From: Clostridia bacterium
GTDB taxonomy: Bacteria > Bacillota > Clostridia > Oscillospirales > Butyricicoccaceae
Length of the DNA: 56,399 nucleotides
Assembly (NCBI GenBank): GCA_017408985.1
Contig: JAFQTO010000039.1
Location: 1-56,399, forward strand
Direction: 5' to 3'
The position numbers and the translations under genes are program-made. Shown one piece after another: positions 17,217-25,299 of the stretch. Position 1 is the stretch's first letter; the number at the start of each line of letters is the position of its first letter. The notes beneath the pieces are model-generated. The model saw only the letters and a list, made by a program, of their open reading frames with translations. It was not told where the DNA came from and did not search any database.

Positions 17217-17828
17217 ATGACAACAGGACAAAAACTCAAACAGCTCAGAGAACAAAGGGGTCTGACCCAGGAGGCGGTCGCCAAACACCTTGGGGTCGCC
17301 ACACAGACGGTTTTCAAGTACGAAAAGGAGATAGTTACCAACATCCCCGCCTCGAACATTGAGAAGCTTGCCGAGTTGTTCGGGGTCTCTCCCTCGTCGC
17401 TTCTGGGCTGGGACAATAGCTCCGATATAATCCCCGTGTCCATGCGCTCCTTCCCCCTGCTGGGTGACATCGCCTGCGGCAAGCCCATTATTGCCGACGG
17501 CAAGTACGATACCTACGCCGCCGCGGGGTTTGAAGACCGGGTGTCCTTTGCCCTGAGATGCAAGGGCGACAGTATGATAAACGCCCGTATCCTTGACGGA
17601 GATATAGTGTTCATCCGCGAGCAGGATATGGTACGCAACGGTGAGATAGCCGCCGTGGTCATCGGAGAGGAAGCCACCCTCAAGCGAGTATATTTCTACC
17701 CCAACGAAGATAAAATGATATTGGTATCCGAAAATCCCGCCTATCCCCCGCTGAGCTACGAGGGAGCGGCGCTGGACGAGATACGCATATTGGGCAAAGC
17801 CGTGGCATTCCAGTCGGAGATACGGTAA
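17217..17828 (+). CDS. S24 family phage repressor (LexA/CI-like)
   Basis: A 203-residue transcription repressor. Residues 5-60 form an XRE helix-turn-helix (GLTQEAVAKHLGVATQTVFK). The S24 protease half has a Cys87-Gly88 cleavage site in GDIACGKP, nucleophile Ser119 in KGDSM and general base Lys156 in EEATLKRV. In this family RecA filaments trigger self-cleavage after DNA damage, which lifts repression. The ATG at 17217 follows GGAGAGG; the frame extends upstream through the promoter. It is divergent from the packaging operon with four operators between, so it probably blocks the structural genes directly and tunes itself through O4. Confidence 0.92.
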   Translation: MTTGQKLKQLREQRGLTQEAVAKHLGVATQTVFKYEKEIVTNIPASNIEKLAELFGVSPSSLLGWDNSSDIIPVSMRSFPLLGDIACGKPIIADGKYDTYAAAGFEDRVSFALRCKGDSMINARILDGDIVFIREQDMVRNGEIAAVVIGEEATLKRVYFYPNEDKMILVSENPAYPPLSYEGAALDEIRILGKAVAFQSEIR

Positions 17829-17840
17829 AAATAATTGAAA

Positions 17841-17936
17841 GCAGAGGTGAACCAATGGACACAGCAAGCGGCAGTACAGGGCGATTTAACACTATAACCG
17901 GCTGTGTCCGTTTCGGCGCATAGCCCCACGCTCTGC
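17841..17936 (+). promoter_or_regulatory. Structured leader upstream of mgtE, possible riboswitch
   Basis: The transcript before mgtE can close an outer stem GCAGAG (17841-17846) with CTCTGC (17931-17936). Inside it, GGACACAGC (17857-17865) pairs perfectly with GCTGTGTCC (17901-17909). The inner loop contains GGCAG and GGGCGATTTAA, and a GGGC here could reach AGCCCC near 17922-17927 to form a pseudoknot. mgtE genes are often under metal-sensing riboswitches (M-box), but the M-box conserved sequence is not evident. A regulatory role is therefore inference. Confidence 0.45.
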
Positions 17937-17978
17937 ATCTGCGCTCACACAACCCACACATCGAAAGGAGCGCAAAAA

Positions 17979-19367
17979 ATGGAAAACACAACTATCCTCC
18001 GTGACCTGACCCAACTGGTCACAAACAAAAAATGGGCAGAGCTCCGCGCGGCTCTGTCACCCCTTGAGGCGGTGGATATCGCCGAGCGGCTTATGGAGCT
18101 GTGGGACACACGGCAGATAGCCCCCGACAGTCTGGCGCTGATATTCCGCATACTGCCCAAGGAGCTTGCCGCCGAGGTCTTTTCCGAGATGGACAGCGAC
18201 CTTGCGCAGGTGCTCGTGCAGGCGTTCAGCGACAGCGAGCTGCGGGATATTATGAGCGAGCTGTATATGGACGACGCAGTTGACATCATCGAGGAGATGC
18301 CCGCCAACGCGGTCAAGCGTATCCTGCAGGCTGTGGAGCCCGACACGCGCAAGACCATAAATCAGCTTCTCAACTATCCCGACGACAGCGCGGGCAGTAT
18401 TATGACCACCGAATACGTATCCCTCCGCCCCCATATGACGGTCAGCGATGCCTTTGACCGCATACGTCGGACCGGTCCGGACAAGGAGACCGTCTATACC
18501 TGCTACGTTTTGGACAACAGCCGCCGTCTTATAGGCATAGTCACCGTCAAGGACCTGCTTCTGGCACCGGACCGATGCACCGTGGCAGATATTATGGAGA
18601 GCCACGTTATTTCGGCAAACACCCTGACCGACCGTGAGGAAGTGGCGCACACTCTGAGCCGATACGCCTTTCTCGCCCTGCCTATAGTGGACGGCGAAAA
18701 CCGTCTGGTGGGTATCGTCACCGTTGACGACGCTATGGACGTTCTGCAGGAGGAGACCACCGAAGACCTGGAAAAAATGTCGGCTATCACCCCCTCCGAG
18801 CGCCCCTACACCCGCACCGGCGTTATGTCTCTGTTTATGAGCCGAATCCCCTGGCTGATGCTGCTGATGCTGTCGGCAACTTTTACTGGTATGATAATCA
18901 CCTCCTTTGAGGATGCGCTGGCGGCGCAGGTGGCGCTGACCGCATTCATCCCCATGCTGATGAGCACGGCGGGCAACTCGGGCAGCCAGTCCTCGGTCAC
19001 CGTGCTGAGAAGTATGTCGCTGGGCGAGCTGGAATTCAGGGATATATTCAAGGTGCTGCTGAAAGAGCTCCGCGTCTCCCTGCTCTGCGGCGCCGTGCTG
19101 GCAGTGGTCAACTTTGGCAAAATGTATCTGGTTGACGTCCTGCTCCTCCACAACACCGCGCTGACCGTCCCCGTGATGGCGGTAGTCTGCCTGACTCTGG
19201 CGGCCACGGTCATCTTTGCCAAGCTGGTCGGCTGCACCCTGCCCATGCTCGCCAAAAAGATCGGCCTCGACCCCGCCGTTATGGCCAGCCCATTTATTAC
19301 CACTATAGTAGATACCGTGACGCTGCTTGTGTACTTCAGATTTGCAAGCGCCATACTGAATATATAA
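17979..19367 (+). CDS. mgtE: Magnesium transporter MgtE
   Basis: A 462-residue magnesium channel. Domain order is the full family plan: an N-terminal helical superhelix (about 5-125, repeats with EVFSEMDSDLAQ), two CBS domains (about 130-250) that sense cytosolic magnesium, a connecting helix, and five transmembrane helices (about 285-460) with MLMSTAGNSGSQSS and the pore-region segment PVMAVVCL. The ATG at 17979 follows GAAAGGAG. It lies downstream of the structured leader, and the thioesterase and amidotransferase genes follow closely. Confidence 0.95.
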   Translation: MENTTILRDLTQLVTNKKWAELRAALSPLEAVDIAERLMELWDTRQIAPDSLALIFRILPKELAAEVFSEMDSDLAQVLVQAFSDSELRDIMSELYMDDAVDIIEEMPANAVKRILQAVEPDTRKTINQLLNYPDDSAGSIMTTEYVSLRPHMTVSDAFDRIRRTGPDKETVYTCYVLDNSRRLIGIVTVKDLLLAPDRCTVADIMESHVISANTLTDREEVAHTLSRYAFLALPIVDGENRLVGIVTVDDAMDVLQEETTEDLEKMSAITPSERPYTRTGVMSLFMSRIPWLMLLMLSATFTGMIITSFEDALAAQVALTAFIPMLMSTAGNSGSQSSVTVLRSMSLGELEFRDIFKVLLKELRVSLLCGAVLAVVNFGKMYLVDVLLLHNTALTVPVMAVVCLTLAATVIFAKLVGCTLPMLAKKIGLDPAVMASPFITTIVDTVTLLVYFRFASAILNI

Positions 19368-19385
19368 CGAAAGGACGAGCTAAAA

Positions 19386-19760
19386 ATGCTTGAAACAGGA
19401 CTCAAAAACTCCATCACCCTTACCGTCACCGAGGAGCTGACCGCCGACAAGGTTGGCTCGGGTGCGCTGAAGGTATACTCCACCCCCATGATGATCGCCG
19501 CTATGGAAAACTGCTGCCTCAGCTGCGTCGCCCCCTATCTCGAGGAGGGCAGCACCACCGTGGGCACGCTGGTAAACGTCACCCACGATGCCGCATCCCC
19601 CGTGGGCGCGGAGATAACCGTGGAATGCACACTCACCGCCGTGGAGCGCCGCAAGCTGACATTTGAGGTAGCGGCACGCTGCGCAGATCAGGTGATCGGC
19701 AAAGGCACTCACGAGCGATTCATAGTCAACGCCGACAAGTTCATGTCCAAATTGGGATAA
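19386..19760 (+). CDS. Hot-dog thioesterase, fluoroacetyl-CoA thioesterase-like
   Basis: A 124-residue hot-dog fold protein of the FlK-like class. The hallmarks are TADKVGSGALKVYSTPMMIAAMENC at the start (with Thr, Glu and Cys near the usual active site), then STTVGTLVNVTHDAASPVG and a C-terminal THERFIVNADKF strand. Such proteins hydrolyse small acyl-CoA thioesters or remove toxic ones. The substrate is not known. It starts 18 bases after mgtE, so it may be cotranscribed. Confidence 0.8.
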   Translation: MLETGLKNSITLTVTEELTADKVGSGALKVYSTPMMIAAMENCCLSCVAPYLEEGSTTVGTLVNVTHDAASPVGAEITVECTLTAVERRKLTFEVAARCADQVIGKGTHERFIVNADKFMSKLG

Positions 19761-19787
19761 AACACTAATTCATCAGGAGGAAAAATC

Positions 19788-20819
19788 ATGTGCAATATCG
19801 CCGGATACGTCGGTGAAAAAGACGCCGCACCCGTGCTGACCGAGCTTATCAGGAAGCAGGAAGGTCTGTTCGGCGGATTTTTTACCGGAATGGCCACCCA
19901 CGACGGCGCCCGCCTCGACTACCGCAAGATACAGGGCGAGCTAAGCACCCTGCTCAAAGAAACCGACGCCGCCTCCCTCAAGGGCAAAATGGGCATCGCT
20001 CACAGCCGCACTCCCTCGGGCGGTGATTCTCTGTGGTCACATCCTTTTGTTACCGAGCGGGAGGGAGACCTGCAGATATGCTATATCGCCAACGGAAACG
20101 GCGGTGTACTGGAGAACCGGATCCCCGAGGCTGCCGCAGTTGCCGATAAGCTGGAACAAGACGGCTACCCCATCCCCTGCAAGCTGAGCTTTGACAACGA
20201 CAATTACGTTCATCTGTCCACCGGAGAGCCCATACACGTGTCCGACGTTATGTGCCAGCTGATCTGCAAGTACAGAGACGAGAGCGGGGACACCCTGCAG
20301 GCTATGACGAGGGCATATACCGAGATCGGCACCGAGATCGTGGGGCTGGTTGCCGACCGCAAATACCCCGACCGTATCTTCTTCTCCCGCATCAATATGC
20401 CTATGTTTGTCGGCTTTGACGGGAGCGGTGCATACATCGTATCCTCTCCCCTCGGCTTCCCCGACAGCGTGACGGAGTACCGGCTGATGCCGCCTCTTTC
20501 TTCGGGTGTGGTGTATAGGGATCACGTTGAAGTAACCCCCTATGAAAGCTTCTGCATGGAGGCACTGGAGATCACAAGCGAGCTTTTGGACATTACCGAG
20601 GACGTGTTTGTGTCAAAAGCCAAAGAACTGGACGTAGGCATGAAAGACGTGGCGTCGCTTGTTCGTGACGCGATGCCAAAGGGCTTCATAAATCAGGCTC
20701 ACGCCATGATCTATATCGTCATTATGCGCCTGCTCAAAGAAAACAGGATCCGACAGGTCAACACCCGCTGGACGGTAGACGGCGCGGATGCTCCCAAGAC
20801 CCGATTTGCTCTGGTATAA
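19788..20819 (+). CDS. Class II glutamine amidotransferase domain protein
   Basis: A 343-residue protein whose mature form would start at Cys2, the N-terminal nucleophile of class II (Ntn) amidotransferases. The family pattern follows: MGIAHSRTPSGGD, then an SHPF segment and ANGNGGVLEN in place of the usual N-G-x-I. It should release ammonia from glutamine. The C-terminal part has no recognisable SIS or phosphoribosyltransferase domain, so the ammonia acceptor is unknown. AGGAGG lies ahead of the start. Confidence 0.8.
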   Translation: MCNIAGYVGEKDAAPVLTELIRKQEGLFGGFFTGMATHDGARLDYRKIQGELSTLLKETDAASLKGKMGIAHSRTPSGGDSLWSHPFVTEREGDLQICYIANGNGGVLENRIPEAAAVADKLEQDGYPIPCKLSFDNDNYVHLSTGEPIHVSDVMCQLICKYRDESGDTLQAMTRAYTEIGTEIVGLVADRKYPDRIFFSRINMPMFVGFDGSGAYIVSSPLGFPDSVTEYRLMPPLSSGVVYRDHVEVTPYESFCMEALEITSELLDITEDVFVSKAKELDVGMKDVASLVRDAMPKGFINQAHAMIYIVIMRLLKENRIRQVNTRWTVDGADAPKTRFALV

Positions 20820-20838
20820 TACTACAGCGTGACCCTAT

Positions 20839-20864
20839 GCGCAGTGTCCTTGAGGACACTGCGC
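20839..20864. terminator. Hairpin after the amidotransferase gene
   Basis: GCGCAGTGTCC, a TTGA loop, then the perfect complement, 19 bases after the stop codon. The T run is missing, so it may be a 3' stabiliser. A similar GTCC/GGAC hairpin with GACACTGCGCA recurs at about 21147-21170. Confidence 0.55.
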
Positions 20865-20887
20865 AACTAAGTTTGCCCCTTGGTGCA

Positions 20888-21030
20888 AGTGAAGTTTACT
20901 GCGTAAGTGAAGTTATCCTGCGGATAGTGAAGTTTTGCCTTCGGCAAAGTGGGCAAACTTAACTTCACTCGTGCATTTGCACGAACTTCACTGCACGGCA
21001 ACTTCACTTTCGCGTCAGCGAAAACTTCAC
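20888..21030. repeat. Array of AGTGAAGTT linkers separating small stem-loops, inverted halves
   Basis: AGTGAAGTT occurs at 20888, 20906 and 20926, and its complement AACTTCACT at 20961, 20984, 21000 and, less its last base, 21023. Between linkers sit short stem-loops such as TTACTGCGTAA, ATCCTGCGGAT, TTGCCTTCGGCAA and TTTTCGC-type stems. The whole block can also fold as one long imperfect inverted repeat. The surrounding 20820-21256 stretch holds no gene. Confidence 0.8.
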
Positions 21031-21075
21031 CAAATCATCATTTGTGCCTGCAAATGCAATGCTTGCAAAAAAAGA

Positions 21076-21109
21076 GGACAGAGAGTGTAAAAACATTCTC
21101 TGTCCTTTT
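21076..21109 (+). terminator. Terminator-like hairpin
   Basis: GGACAGAGAGTG pairs with CATTCTCTGTCC across a six-base loop with one G-T pair, followed by TTTT. Confidence 0.55.
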
Positions 21110-21211
21110 GCTGTCGGTAGATGCTGTATTCTGCTTGGGCTTAAAAACTGTCCTTTAGGACACTGCGCATATCGGTCACGTTTTTCAGATTCATATTATT
21201 CTCCCTGCGCA

Positions 21212-21245
21212 AAGGGTCGGATGAGCAATGTCCGACCCTTTTTTT
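21212..21245. terminator. Terminator at the end of the M14 operon region
   Basis: AAGGGTCGGA and TCCGACCCTT form a 10-bp stem. Seven T follow on the plus strand. It lies 12 bases past the stop codon of the leftward M14 gene and may stop transcription both ways. Confidence 0.65.
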
Positions 21246-21256
21246 GCAATATATGA

Positions 21257-22561
21257 TTATTCTTTGGTGTGGAGCTTGAGCTTGGCCAGAGCGGTCTGGA
21301 TGAGGAAGTTGCCGTAGCACTCGGTGCCCCACTGCAGAGCGGGTGCGGAATGCTCGTCGTACCAGCGGTCGCGGTTATGCTCGACCACCAGAGTGGGGAT
21401 ATGGAAGTTATTCCAGCAGTAGCCCTGCAGGAACTTGTCGCTCTTGTTGTATTTGCCGGGCATATATCTGAGGTCGGCCTCGCCGTGTTCCCAGCCGCGC
21501 TTTAAGAGCTCCTGCTGAATGTGGTTGGATACCTTGCGGCAGACGTTGGAGTTGGCGGCCTGCATACTGAACTGATAGTACAGAGGTACACAGCGTTTGA
21601 CCGCGCCGTGGAAGTCGATAATAACGCCCACCTCATCCTTGTACTGATGGAGCAGCCACAGAACGTTGACCGTCTCTGCCTGACTGTGATCGCCAAAGTC
21701 ACGGTTGAGGTCGATGCCGGAGCTGTTCTTGCGGTCGTGGGTGGTGGCGGCAGAATGTACGTTGACCACGGGCACAACGATCAGGCGTACCTTGGTGCGC
21801 AGGTAGTGCAGGCCTTCGTGTGTGCCGTCCTCGTCTGCCATGATCTGCAGAAAATGAGCAAGGCTCAGATATCCGTCCATCTCGGTGGCGTGGAGGCCGC
21901 CTGTGATGAACATGGTCTGCTCGTAGCCTTCGGGAGCAAAGGTATACTGCCACATATCATAGGTATTGGTCTGATCCTTGCCTATCCAGCTGCGGGTGAT
22001 GTACTCGGGGTATTTTGCGCGCATAGGCTCGTATACGGCCTCAAGCAGCTCGTCGAGAGACCAGTCCCAGTTGCCCCAGCTGCCTTCGCCGCCGTTGAGG
22101 TCACCCACCACGGGGGTGTAGAACCAGCAGTCGTCGGTATCATAGCCCAGAGACACGGGGCTCTCACCGAGGAAAAACTCCTCCTCGGAGCCGGTGTAGA
22201 TGACGAGATACTGGCCGTTCTTGTTGGGGGTACAGATGAAGTCTGCGTTCTCGCCCTCGACCTCACCCTCAAAATAGGGCAGATGCTCGTGGATCTCGGT
22301 GGCAACGCCCTGACCGACCTTCAGCTCGCGGGGGTCAAAGTCGCATCTTGCGGCGCGGAGGCAGGAAGGCTTGGTATTGAATCTGACCTCATAGACACTG
22401 CGGTTGGTCAGAGGGAGGATAAAGCTGCCTTTTTCGCTCTCCGCGCCTTCGTTCTTGACAAAAACGTCCTTGTCGGTCTTGGCAACGGGGACGATGCCCT
22501 TTACAAACTCGGCCTGATCGAATATGGCCTTTTCCTGAAACAGATAGTCAAAGTTTTTCAT
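21257..22561 (-). CDS. M14 family zinc carboxypeptidase, paralogue B
   Basis: A 434-residue metallopeptidase with no signal peptide, so probably cytosolic. After an N-terminal beta domain of about 170 residues, the carboxypeptidase fold has zinc ligands His224 and Glu227 (GGLHATE) and His318 (DFHG), substrate-binding Asn286-Arg287 (DLNRDF) and catalytic Glu394 (VVEHN). It follows paralogue A by 16 bases and is clearly related to it along the full length, so the pair arose by tandem duplication. The substrate is unknown. Confidence 0.85.
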   Translation of the reverse strand: MKNFDYLFQEKAIFDQAEFVKGIVPVAKTDKDVFVKNEGAESEKGSFILPLTNRSVYEVRFNTKPSCLRAARCDFDPRELKVGQGVATEIHEHLPYFEGEVEGENADFICTPNKNGQYLVIYTGSEEEFFLGESPVSLGYDTDDCWFYTPVVGDLNGGEGSWGNWDWSLDELLEAVYEPMRAKYPEYITRSWIGKDQTNTYDMWQYTFAPEGYEQTMFITGGLHATEMDGYLSLAHFLQIMADEDGTHEGLHYLRTKVRLIVVPVVNVHSAATTHDRKNSSGIDLNRDFGDHSQAETVNVLWLLHQYKDEVGVIIDFHGAVKRCVPLYYQFSMQAANSNVCRKVSNHIQQELLKRGWEHGEADLRYMPGKYNKSDKFLQGYCWNNFHIPTLVVEHNRDRWYDEHSAPALQWGTECYGNFLIQTALAKLKLHTKE

Positions 22562-22577
22562 ACGTTTTCCCTCATTA

Positions 22578-23879
22578 TTACTTGGTCTTCAGCTTTGCCA
22601 GAGCGTGCTGGATGATAAGATTGCCGTAGCACTCGGTTGCCCACTGCAGGCTCTCCGCCGAATGCTCCTCATACCATCTGCCGGGGTTGTGCTCGGCAAC
22701 AAGTGTGGGGATGTTGAAGGTATTGTAGCAGTATCCCTGCAAAAACAGATTGCTCTTGTTGTACTTGCCGGGGATGTTGCTGAGGATAGGCTCGCCCGTT
22801 TCTCTGCCCATATCATAGAGGCGCTGCTGAATGTGGTTGGCTACCTTGCGGCAGACGTTGGAGTTGGCGCTCTGCATGCTGAACTGATAGTACAGAGGCG
22901 CGGTGGTGGGACGGCAGCCGTGGAAGTCGATGATAGCGGCTATCTCATCCTTGTACAGATGTATCTGACGGAGCACGTTGATGGTCTCTGCCTGAGAATG
23001 TGCCTGCCAGTCGCGGTTGAGGTCCACCCCTGCGCTGTTGCGGCGCTCGTGATTGGTGGCGGCGGAGTAGACATTGACCACGGGGATGACTATGAGGCGT
23101 ACCTTCTCGCGGACGTAGTGCAGACCCTCATGGGTGCCGTCCTCAGCGCACAGAAGATGCAAAAACTGTGTCAGGCCGTAGTAGCCGTCGATCTCGGGGC
23201 CGTGGAGGCAGGCGGTGAGGAACAGAGTCTGCTCGTAATCCCGGGGGGCAAAGGTATACTGCCACATATCGTAAGTGTTGGTCTGGTCTTTGCCTATCCA
23301 CTCACGGCTGATGTATTCGGGGTATTTTGCGCGCAGGGGCTCGTAGAGGTTCTCGTACAGCTGGTCTGCCGACCACTGCCAGTTGCCGAAGCTGCCCTCG
23401 CCGCCGTTAAGATGACCTGTGAGCGCGGGAGTCAGCCAGCAATCGTCGGTATCCTTGCCGATATATACGGGGTTCTCACCGATAAAGAAGCCGTCCTCAC
23501 CGCCGGTGTAGATAACGAGATACTGACCCTGCTTGGTAGGTGCGCAGAGGAAATCTGCGTTGTCGCCCTCGGGTGCACCCTCAAAATACTGCAGATGATC
23601 CTGCCACTTGCATCCGATGCCCTCGCCCTCTTTGAGTGTGCGGGGGTCGATATCACAAAGCGCGCAGCGCAGAGCGGCGGGTTTATTCTCGAACTTTACA
23701 ACGAACAGACTGCGGGGATGTACGGGAAGGACGAAGCTGCCCCTCTCGCTCTCCGCGCCTTCGTTTTTGAGCAGAACGTCTTTTTCGCCCTTGGCGACGG
23801 GCACGATGCCCTTGATGTACTGAGCCTGCTCAAACACGGGCTTCTCGGCAAACAAGTGATCAAAATTATTCATATTCAT
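22578..23879 (-). CDS. M14 family zinc carboxypeptidase, paralogue A
   Basis: A 433-residue relative of the next gene with the same architecture: an N-terminal beta domain, zinc ligands His226 and Glu229 (CLHGPE), DLNRDW, DFHG and VAEHN. Each catalytic position is kept, so both copies should be active, but the residues next to the ligands differ (HGPE against HATE), which suggests different substrates. It follows the P-loop/SAD gene by 37 bases in the same direction and probably belongs to its operon. Confidence 0.85.
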   Translation of the reverse strand: MNMNNFDHLFAEKPVFEQAQYIKGIVPVAKGEKDVLLKNEGAESERGSFVLPVHPRSLFVVKFENKPAALRCALCDIDPRTLKEGEGIGCKWQDHLQYFEGAPEGDNADFLCAPTKQGQYLVIYTGGEDGFFIGENPVYIGKDTDDCWLTPALTGHLNGGEGSFGNWQWSADQLYENLYEPLRAKYPEYISREWIGKDQTNTYDMWQYTFAPRDYEQTLFLTACLHGPEIDGYYGLTQFLHLLCAEDGTHEGLHYVREKVRLIVIPVVNVYSAATNHERRNSAGVDLNRDWQAHSQAETINVLRQIHLYKDEIAAIIDFHGCRPTTAPLYYQFSMQSANSNVCRKVANHIQQRLYDMGRETGEPILSNIPGKYNKSNLFLQGYCYNTFNIPTLVAEHNPGRWYEEHSAESLQWATECYGNLIIQHALAKLKTK

Positions 23880-23916
23880 TTCCCTCTCTTTCGGTAACTT
23901 CGGCAGTTTTCTGTTT

Positions 23917-24837
23917 TTATCTTATCATTTTGTCCAGCTTCTGCAGGTTTTCTTCGCTCTTTTCGCCTACCGAGCCCACCATAAGGTAGCACTTTTTCAT
24001 AGAATCGTAGATGAAGTGGTTGAGCAGCTTGAACCCCTTTATCTTGCCCGTGTTGCTGACGTGGGTCCTGGGGCCGGTGCACACGTGTATCTCGCCGCCG
24101 ATGGACATATGATTCTCGTCCACGTAGCCTACGGGCAGCTCTTTTGCGATCATATCCAGCACCTTTGCCTCAAGCTCACTCAGGTCAAACTCGGGTGCGT
24201 GGCCGGGGAAGGACATAATAAAACCGTGACGCACGTCGCCGTGACTGCATCTGACCAGCTCGTCGTTGGGCATAAAATACTCGCACAGGTCCTCCGCCGT
24301 ATGGGCCATAAGACGGTAGGGCAGAGACTTGAACACCGTGTCGCAGACCTCCTGAGGCTCGGGGCCGAACAGGTTGGGACGGGTGATAAGCACCTCCTCG
24401 CCCACGCCTATAAGCAGGTCGGCGTTCATTCCGAGGAAGGGGTAAATGAGGTCAAAATGCTCAACAATGACACGCTTGCCGCGGTGCAGCGCCTGCAGAA
24501 TAGCGTCGGCAAGCACGCTCATAGAGGTAAAGCCGGTCTCAAATCTGATATCCAGATGGTAGGTGTGGGGTGAGAAGAATCCCGTCTCGCTGTCCTGCTC
24601 TAAAAGGGGCAGAGGACGGATATTGACGCCGTCATCGTCGTTGGTCAGCTCAAGGTTGGGGAACATTCCCTTGATAAGGGCGCTCTTGCCCGAGCCGGGC
24701 TCACCGATGACACCGATAAGCTTGTCAAAGGGCGACAGATACAGCTGTGCAAGCTGCATTCCCAGCGCGTAGATACGCCGTCTGCCGCGGGGCGCAAAAT
24801 AGGTACTGTACAGATGACTGGTATGTGTATGCTGCAT
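23917..24837 (-). CDS. P-loop NTPase with AlaRS second-additional-domain-like motif
   Basis: A 306-residue protein. Residues 45-52 (GEPGSGKS) form a Walker A loop in an unusual small ATPase domain. Near the C-terminus, residues 253-265 read CTGPRTHVSNTGK, close to the C-G-G-T-H-V-x-N-T-G zinc motif of alanyl-tRNA synthetase editing (SAD) domains, with further His at ENH and EIH upstream. The spacing between Cys253 and His259 is longer than in AlaRS. The start at 24837 follows AAAGGAGG; the upstream frame runs through the promoter. It is divergent from citD and heads the operon with the two M14 genes. The function is unknown; nucleotide-driven handling of an aminoacyl or thioester-like compound is one speculation. 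Confidence 0.75.
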   Translation of the reverse strand: MQHTHTSHLYSTYFAPRGRRRIYALGMQLAQLYLSPFDKLIGVIGEPGSGKSALIKGMFPNLELTNDDDGVNIRPLPLLEQDSETGFFSPHTYHLDIRFETGFTSMSVLADAILQALHRGKRVIVEHFDLIYPFLGMNADLLIGVGEEVLITRPNLFGPEPQEVCDTVFKSLPYRLMAHTAEDLCEYFMPNDELVRCSHGDVRHGFIMSFPGHAPEFDLSELEAKVLDMIAKELPVGYVDENHMSIGGEIHVCTGPRTHVSNTGKIKGFKLLNHFIYDSMKKCYLMVGSVGEKSEENLQKLDKMIR

Positions 24838-24870
24838 AAGGTTGCCTCCTTTTTTGCTGTGCTTGAGTAC

Positions 24871-24899
24871 ATTATATAATACAAGTTCGGTTTTTACAA
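24871..24899 (-). promoter_or_regulatory. Promoter of the P-loop/M14 operon
   Basis: On the minus strand: TTGTAA, 17 bases, TATAAT, about 34 bases before the start codon. Confidence 0.75.
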
Positions 24900-24949
24900 A
24901 CCTTTTAACGCCAAAGACCAAAAAAAGAATAGGGACGAACAAAAAAGGA

Positions 24950-24978
24950 TTGAAAGACCTGCCGCGTTATTATATAAT
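24950..24978 (+). promoter_or_regulatory. Promoter of the citDEF operon
   Basis: TTGAAA, 17 bases, TATAAT, with AAAGGAG and the citD ATG about 50 bases downstream. It and the promoter at 24871-24899 lie 50 bases apart in opposite directions, so one regulator could act on both. Confidence 0.75.
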
Positions 24979-25030
24979 AAGGAGAGATTGTTATTACTAT
25001 TTTCACATAGTGAAAGGAGTTTTTTGGAAA

Positions 25031-25297
25031 ATGGCGGACATTATCAAAAGAGCGACCGCAGGCACCATGGAGTCCAGCGACGCTTACGTAGAGATATCCC
25101 CCGCAGAGGGACTTGAGATATCTCTGGAGTCTGTTGTAGCAAAGCAGTTCGGCACAGCTATCGAGGCAGTTATCGGTGAGGTACTGCAGGAGTGCGGTGT
25201 CAAGAATGCAAAGGTTACCGTTATTGACAAGGGTGCTCTCGACTGCGTTATCCGCGCAAGAGTTGAGACAGCCGTTATGAGAGGAAGAGGTGAATAA
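25031..25297 (+). CDS. citD: Citrate lyase acyl carrier protein (gamma subunit)
   Basis: An 88-residue acyl carrier protein. The segment GTMESSD holds the serine that carries the 2'-(5''-phosphoribosyl)-3'-dephospho-CoA prosthetic group in citrate lyase. The acetyl or substrate acyl group is bound there as a thioester while alpha and beta subunits act on it. Length and the strand pattern match CitD. It is the first gene of the operon. Confidence 0.9.
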   Translation: MADIIKRATAGTMESSDAYVEISPAEGLEISLESVVAKQFGTAIEAVIGEVLQECGVKNAKVTVIDKGALDCVIRARVETAVMRGRGE

Positions 25298-25299
25298 GA

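Noticed and set aside
17841-17936. Standard M-box riboswitch
   Set aside because: The strings I would expect in the ykoK/M-box core are not present, so I report it only as an unclassified structured leader.
20888-21030. CRISPR array
   Set aside because: The repeated unit is only nine bases, changes orientation midway, and the gaps are self-complementary hairpins; no cas genes are near.
21521-23897. Long plus-strand frames opposite the M14 genes
   Set aside because: They mirror the third-codon-position bias of the M14 genes, have no recognisable domains, and both M14 proteins keep all catalytic residues.
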